Under the pieces are notes generated by a model. It searched no databases, was not told the DNA's origin, and saw only the letters and a list, made by a program, of their open reading frames with translations. The translations under genes and the position numbers were made by a program. Shown in pieces: positions 61,115 through 64,000 of a stretch of 64,000 bases of DNA. This stretch comes from Nocardioides sp. InS609-2 (GTDB taxonomy: Bacteria; Actinomycetota; Actinomycetes; Propionibacteriales; Nocardioidaceae). The first letter of the stretch is position 1. Each line of letters begins with the position of its first letter. Location: NCBI RefSeq assembly GCF_023208195.1, contig NZ_CP060034.1, forward strand, positions 2,914,001 through 2,978,000. The letters run 5' to 3'.

Positions 61115-62017
61115 ATGACGCCTCGGCTTCCCACTGGACCGTTCACGACCTCGATGGCGGCCTCCTGGGGCATCTCCCGGAAGTCGCTCGGCGTTGCCGT
61201 CGACGAGCGTCGCCTGGTCCGGATCATGTCCGGGCTCTACGTCAGGGCCGACGCGCCTCTCACCCCGTTGCTCCGGGCGCGGGCCGCCGGGTTGGTCATC
61301 AGCGGGCACGCGGTCGTGTGTGACCGCACCGCCGCATGGATCTGGGGTGTCGACTGCCTGGCGTACGCCGAGCTGGAGGGCACGCCGCCACTGGAGACCT
61401 ACGTCCTGCGGGGGCATCGCGCGACCGAGCGGCCGCAAGTTCGCGGGGGAACGCGTGACCTGCGCGGCGACGACTGGGTGCTCGTGGACGGAGTGCGAGT
61501 GACCACACCGCTGCGAACGGCGATGGACCTTGGCTGCGCGCTGAGACGCCCAGAGGCCTTCGCAGCGATGGAGGCGCTGATGAGGGGTCACGGGTTCACC
61601 CCTGTCGGCATGCGTCAGGTCCTCCCGCGGTACTTCCGCCGGCGTGGCGTGGTCCAGCTGCGGCAGCTGGTCCCACTGGTCACCGGCGTCGCGGAGTCGC
61701 AGAGGGAGTCCTGGATGCGGCTGGCGATCATTGACCACGGGCTACCTCAACCGGTCGCTCAGCACTGGGTCACCGAGAACGGCTGCCCGGTCTTCAGACT
61801 CGACCTCGCCTACCCGCGTGCCAGAGTCGCCATCGAGTACGACGGCGAGGCGTGGCACTCGAGCGATCGAGACCGCGACCGCGACCTGCGCCGACGGGCG
61901 TGGCTCGAGGAGCGCGGCTGGACGGTCGTCGTACTCACGAAACGGTCGTTCTCCGACGATGCGGACCCGTGGCTCAGGGACCTTGCGACGCTTCTGCGGC
62001 AGCGCAAGATCGCCTGA
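61115..62017 (+). CDS. AbiEi-type winged-helix plus DUF559 endonuclease-like protein
   Basis: A 300-aa protein: N-terminal AbiEi_4-like winged helix (MAASWGISRKSLGVAVDERRLVRIMSGLYV, about residues 14-45), a middle region (SGHAVVCDRTAAWIWGVDCL, GVRVTTPLRTAMDLG) and a C-terminal DUF559 (Vsr-like nuclease) domain with CPVFRLDLAYPRARVAIEYDGEAWHSSDRDRDRDLRRRAWLEERGWTVV in pieces, carrying the D...ExD acidic residues. Such proteins are very abundant and unevenly spread in actinobacteria. ATG 61115 was chosen; the frame is open to 61049. It sits alone between inverted repeat arrays. Confidence 0.85.
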   Translation: MTPRLPTGPFTTSMAASWGISRKSLGVAVDERRLVRIMSGLYVRADAPLTPLLRARAAGLVISGHAVVCDRTAAWIWGVDCLAYAELEGTPPLETYVLRGHRATERPQVRGGTRDLRGDDWVLVDGVRVTTPLRTAMDLGCALRRPEAFAAMEALMRGHGFTPVGMRQVLPRYFRRRGVVQLRQLVPLVTGVAESQRESWMRLAIIDHGLPQPVAQHWVTENGCPVFRLDLAYPRARVAIEYDGEAWHSSDRDRDRDLRRRAWLEERGWTVVVLTKRSFSDDADPWLRDLATLLRQRKIA

Positions 62018-62053
62018 GGCGCAACTGAACGGACACGCAGGCGCGACTCAACG
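62018..62053 (-). repeat. Right repeat array of the DUF559 cassette (two inverted 22-bp-spaced copies)
   Basis: Read on the minus strand: GTTGAGTCGCG (62052-62042) and GTTCAGTTGCG (62030-62020), again 22 bp apart. The 36 bp here match 60954-60989 in inverted orientation at 28 positions by hand count. It starts right after the DUF559 stop and ends 3 bp before the crp stop. Confidence 0.7.
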
Positions 62054-62056
62054 AGG

Positions 62057-62734
62057 TCAGCGGGCGCGGCGACCCAGGCGCTCGACGTCCATGATCACGA
62101 CCGAGCGGGGCTCCAGGCGCAGCCAGCCACGGGAGGCGAAGTCGGCGAGCGCCTTGTTGACCGTCTCGCGGGAGGCGCCGACCAGCTGGGCGAGCTCCTC
62201 CTGGGTGAGGTCGTGGTGCACGTGCACACCGTCGTCTGCGGTGCGGCCGAAGCGGTCGGCGAGGTCGAGGAGCTGCTTGGCGACGCGTCCGGGGACGTCG
62301 GAGAAGACCAGGTCGGCGACGACGTCGTTCGACTTGCGCAGCCGGCCGGCGAGCTGGGCGAGCAGCCCACGGGCGACCATCGGGCGGCCGTCGAGCCAGC
62401 GCAGCAGGTCGGCGTGGGACAGCGAGACGAACGTCGTGTCGGTGACCGCGGTGACGGTGGCCGAGCGCGGGCCGGGGTCGAAGAGGGAGAGCTCGCCGAA
62501 CATCTGGCCGGGGCCCATGATCGCCAGCAGGTTCTCCCGACCGTCGGAGGAGGAGCGGCCGAGCTTCACCTTGCCGTCGGTGACGATGTAGAGCTTGTCG
62601 CCGGAGTCGCCCTCGTGGAACAGCACCTCGCCACGGCGCAGCGACGTCTCGACCATCGAGCTGCGCAGCGCGTTGGCCGCCTCGTCGTCGAGCGCACTGA
62701 ACAGCGGCGCCTGACGCAGTACGTCGTTGTCCAC
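62057..62734 (-). CDS. crp: Crp/Fnr-family transcriptional regulator
   Basis: A 225-aa global regulator: cyclic-nucleotide-binding domain (LFSALDDEAANALRSSM; phosphate-binding cassette GELSLFDPGPRSATVTA near residues 72-88), dimerisation helix, and C-terminal winged helix (LTQEELAQLVGASRETVNKALADFASRGWL). GTG 62734 has TGGAGGATTC upstream. It is divergent from nth, as in M. tuberculosis (Rv3676/Rv3674c). Autoregulation is possible; no clear TGTGA-N6-TCACA site was found in the 145-bp gap. Confidence 0.96.
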   Translation of the reverse strand: MDNDVLRQAPLFSALDDEAANALRSSMVETSLRRGEVLFHEGDSGDKLYIVTDGKVKLGRSSSDGRENLLAIMGPGQMFGELSLFDPGPRSATVTAVTDTTFVSLSHADLLRWLDGRPMVARGLLAQLAGRLRKSNDVVADLVFSDVPGRVAKQLLDLADRFGRTADDGVHVHHDLTQEELAQLVGASRETVNKALADFASRGWLRLEPRSVVIMDVERLGRRAR

Positions 62735-62867
62735 GAATCCTCCAGTAGTTGACGCGCCCGAGGCCCGGGCGTCCGATCGCATCCTATCCAGTGGGCTGGG
62801 TCACAGTGCCACCTGCGCCCTCGGGGCGTGCCACTTGCCTGCGCACGAGGGTGTCGGCGCCGCGCCG

Positions 62868-62873
62868 TACGCT
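62868..62873 (+). promoter_or_regulatory. -10 hexamer TACGCT of nth, probably leaderless
   Basis: TACGCT ends 6 nt before GTG 62880, leaving no leader. Confidence 0.4.
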
Positions 62874-62879
62874 GGGCGG

Positions 62880-63596
62880 GTGCCTGCCGCCACCCCGACC
62901 ACGCGTCCCGAGACGACCGTTGTACGCCGCGCCCGCAAGGTCGACCGGATGCTGGCCGAGACCTACCCCGACGCCGGCTGCGAGCTCGACTTCGACAACC
63001 CGTTCGAGCTGCTGGTCGTCACCGTGCTCTCGGCGCAGACCACCGACCGGCGTGTCAACACCGCGCGGCCGGCGATCTTCGCCGCGTACCCCGACGCCCG
63101 CGCGATGGCGGCCGCCTCCCGCGAGCACCTCGAGCAGCTCGTCGGCCCGCTCGGCTTCTTCCGGGCCAAGACCGAGTCGCTTCTCAAGCTGAGCGCTGCG
63201 CTGGTCGCCGACCACGACGGCCAGGTGCCGGCCACCCTCGACGAGCTCGTGAAGCTGCCCGGCGTCGGCCGCAAGACCGCCAACGTCGTGCTCGGCAACG
63301 CCTTCGACGTGCCCGGCCTGACCGTCGACACCCACTTCGGCCGCCTCGTACGCCGCCTCGGCTGGACCGACGAGACCGACCCGGTGAAGGTCGAGTTCGC
63401 GATCGCCGACCTCTTCCCCAAGCGCGACTGGACGATGCTGTCCCACCACCTCATCTGGCACGGCCGCCGTCGTTGCCACGCCAAGAAGCCGGCGTGCGGT
63501 GCCTGCCCCGTGGCCCGGCTCTGCCCGTCGTACGGCGAGGGGCCGACCGACCCGGTCGCCGCGGCCGCGCTGATCAAGACCCAGGGGCCGGCGTGA
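62880..63596 (+). CDS. nth: Endonuclease III
   Basis: A 238-aa base-excision-repair glycosylase/AP lyase for oxidised pyrimidines. Helix-hairpin-helix LPGVGRKTANVVLGNAF with catalytic Lys, catalytic Asp in TVDTHFGRLVRRLG, and the [4Fe-4S] cluster Cys pattern C-x6-C-x2-C-x5-C in CHAKKPACGACPVARLC. GTG 62880 was chosen with the -10 directly upstream. The stop overlaps the following gene (GTGA). Confidence 0.97.
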   Translation: MPAATPTTRPETTVVRRARKVDRMLAETYPDAGCELDFDNPFELLVVTVLSAQTTDRRVNTARPAIFAAYPDARAMAAASREHLEQLVGPLGFFRAKTESLLKLSAALVADHDGQVPATLDELVKLPGVGRKTANVVLGNAFDVPGLTVDTHFGRLVRRLGWTDETDPVKVEFAIADLFPKRDWTMLSHHLIWHGRRRCHAKKPACGACPVARLCPSYGEGPTDPVAAAALIKTQGPA

Positions 63597-64000
63597 AGCG
63601 GGTCCTTGTCGCGATGGTGCTCGTGCTCGCGGCGGTGGTGGTCTTCTTGGCATTGCGCGACGACAAGGTTGAGCCGAAGGCCCTCCCGCAGCCGCTTCCC
63701 GAGCAGAGCCTCGATGCGTTCGAGGCAGACAGCGAGCCGCTCCAGCTCGCCGACGTGCGGGGGCCCGCCGTCATCAACTTCTGGGCCTCGTGGTGTGGGC
63801 CGTGCCGCGCCGAGCTGCCGGTGCTGGAGCAGTTCCATCAGCAGTACGCCGGCCAGGTCGACCTGATCGGGATCGACTTCCAGGACTCGCGCACCGACAA
63901 GGCCGCCCAGCTGATCGAGCAGAGCGGCGTCACCTACCCGCTCTACGAGGACTTCGACGGCGATCTCAACGGGTTGGGTCCGTTGCCCGCCATTCGCGGG
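63593..64000 (+). CDS. TlpA-like thioredoxin-fold protein, 3'-partial
   Basis: The first 136 codons of a membrane-anchored thiol-disulfide oxidoreductase: N-terminal signal anchor (VLVAMVLVLAAVVVFLAL), a linker, and a thioredoxin fold with the active site FWASWCGPCRAELPVLEQF. Homologous in place to Rv3673c. GTG 63593 overlaps the nth stop. The C-terminus lies beyond the window edge. Confidence 0.92.
   Translation, partial: MKRVLVAMVLVLAAVVVFLALRDDKVEPKALPQPLPEQSLDAFEADSEPLQLADVRGPAVINFWASWCGPCRAELPVLEQFHQQYAGQVDLIGIDFQDSRTDKAAQLIEQSGVTYPLYEDFDGDLNGLGPLPAIRG

Noticed and set aside
60954..62053. Repeat arrays around the DUF559 gene as a CRISPR array
   Set aside because: Copies are 11 bp with 11-bp gaps, only two or three per side, inverted across a gene and without cas genes; this is not CRISPR architecture.

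Overview
The window is high-GC DNA (roughly 70 % by eye) with frequent GTG starts, WXG100/ESX genes, a WhiB protein, the order tRNA-Ser / SRP RNA / dnaX / ybaB / recR and many TANNNT -10 hexamers close to start codons. This points to an actinobacterium, most likely a member of the Propionibacteriales (a Nocardioides-like genus). Genus-level placement is inference from gene content. No insertion sequence, prophage, integron or CRISPR array was seen.

Layout. 1-3738: end of a K+/H+ antiporter, a LytR_C protein coupled to a VapB-like protein, and a HerA-type ATPase. 3817-14290: a type VII (ESX-like) secretion locus with EccC, two different EccD proteins, two WXG100 proteins, EccB and a mycosin, but no EccE. 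14294-15271: a cation diffusion facilitator. 15341-25392: a tightly overlapping minus-strand operon for N-methyl oxidation and folate one-carbon transfer (FAD oxidoreductase, GcvT/DmdA-like protein, betaine-homocysteine methyltransferase-like enzyme, MetF-like reductase, heterotetrameric sarcosine oxidase SoxBDAG, cyclodeaminase/cyclohydrolase). 25493-30939: its divergent IclR regulator, a glycine-betaine type ABC importer and a nitrilase. The two flanking promoter regions share an IclR-like operator word. Together these genes look like an import and stepwise demethylation pathway from betaine to glycine.

30986-34327: a MerR pair, a gene-free stretch, two genes (Zn-dependent alcohol dehydrogenase and MFS transporter) that both lost their 5' ends at one head-to-head junction, tRNA-Ser(GGA) and SRP RNA. 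34378-41405: dnaX, ybaB, recR, a DUF5063 gene, lysC (with a nested beta-subunit start), asd, a membrane protein and tRNA-Pro(CGG).

41507-47955 and 58708-64000 are two halves of a block that, from memory, follows the order of M. tuberculosis Rv3683 to Rv3673c (metallophosphoesterase, PonA2, WhiB4, two ArsA-like ATPases, small DUF4177 protein, RidA, MBL hydrolase, Crp, Nth, thioredoxin-like protein). Here the block is split by about 10.7 kb of accessory genes: a CoA transferase, an XdhC-type protein, an alpha/beta hydrolase, an MFS exporter, an iron-permease-like protein, a FtsX ABC system, a NarL-type two-component system and a YdeI/OmdA protein. A second interruption between the MBL gene and crp is a DUF559 nuclease gene flanked by inverted arrays of 22-bp repeats. 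This is the best candidate here for an undescribed mobile or selfish cassette.
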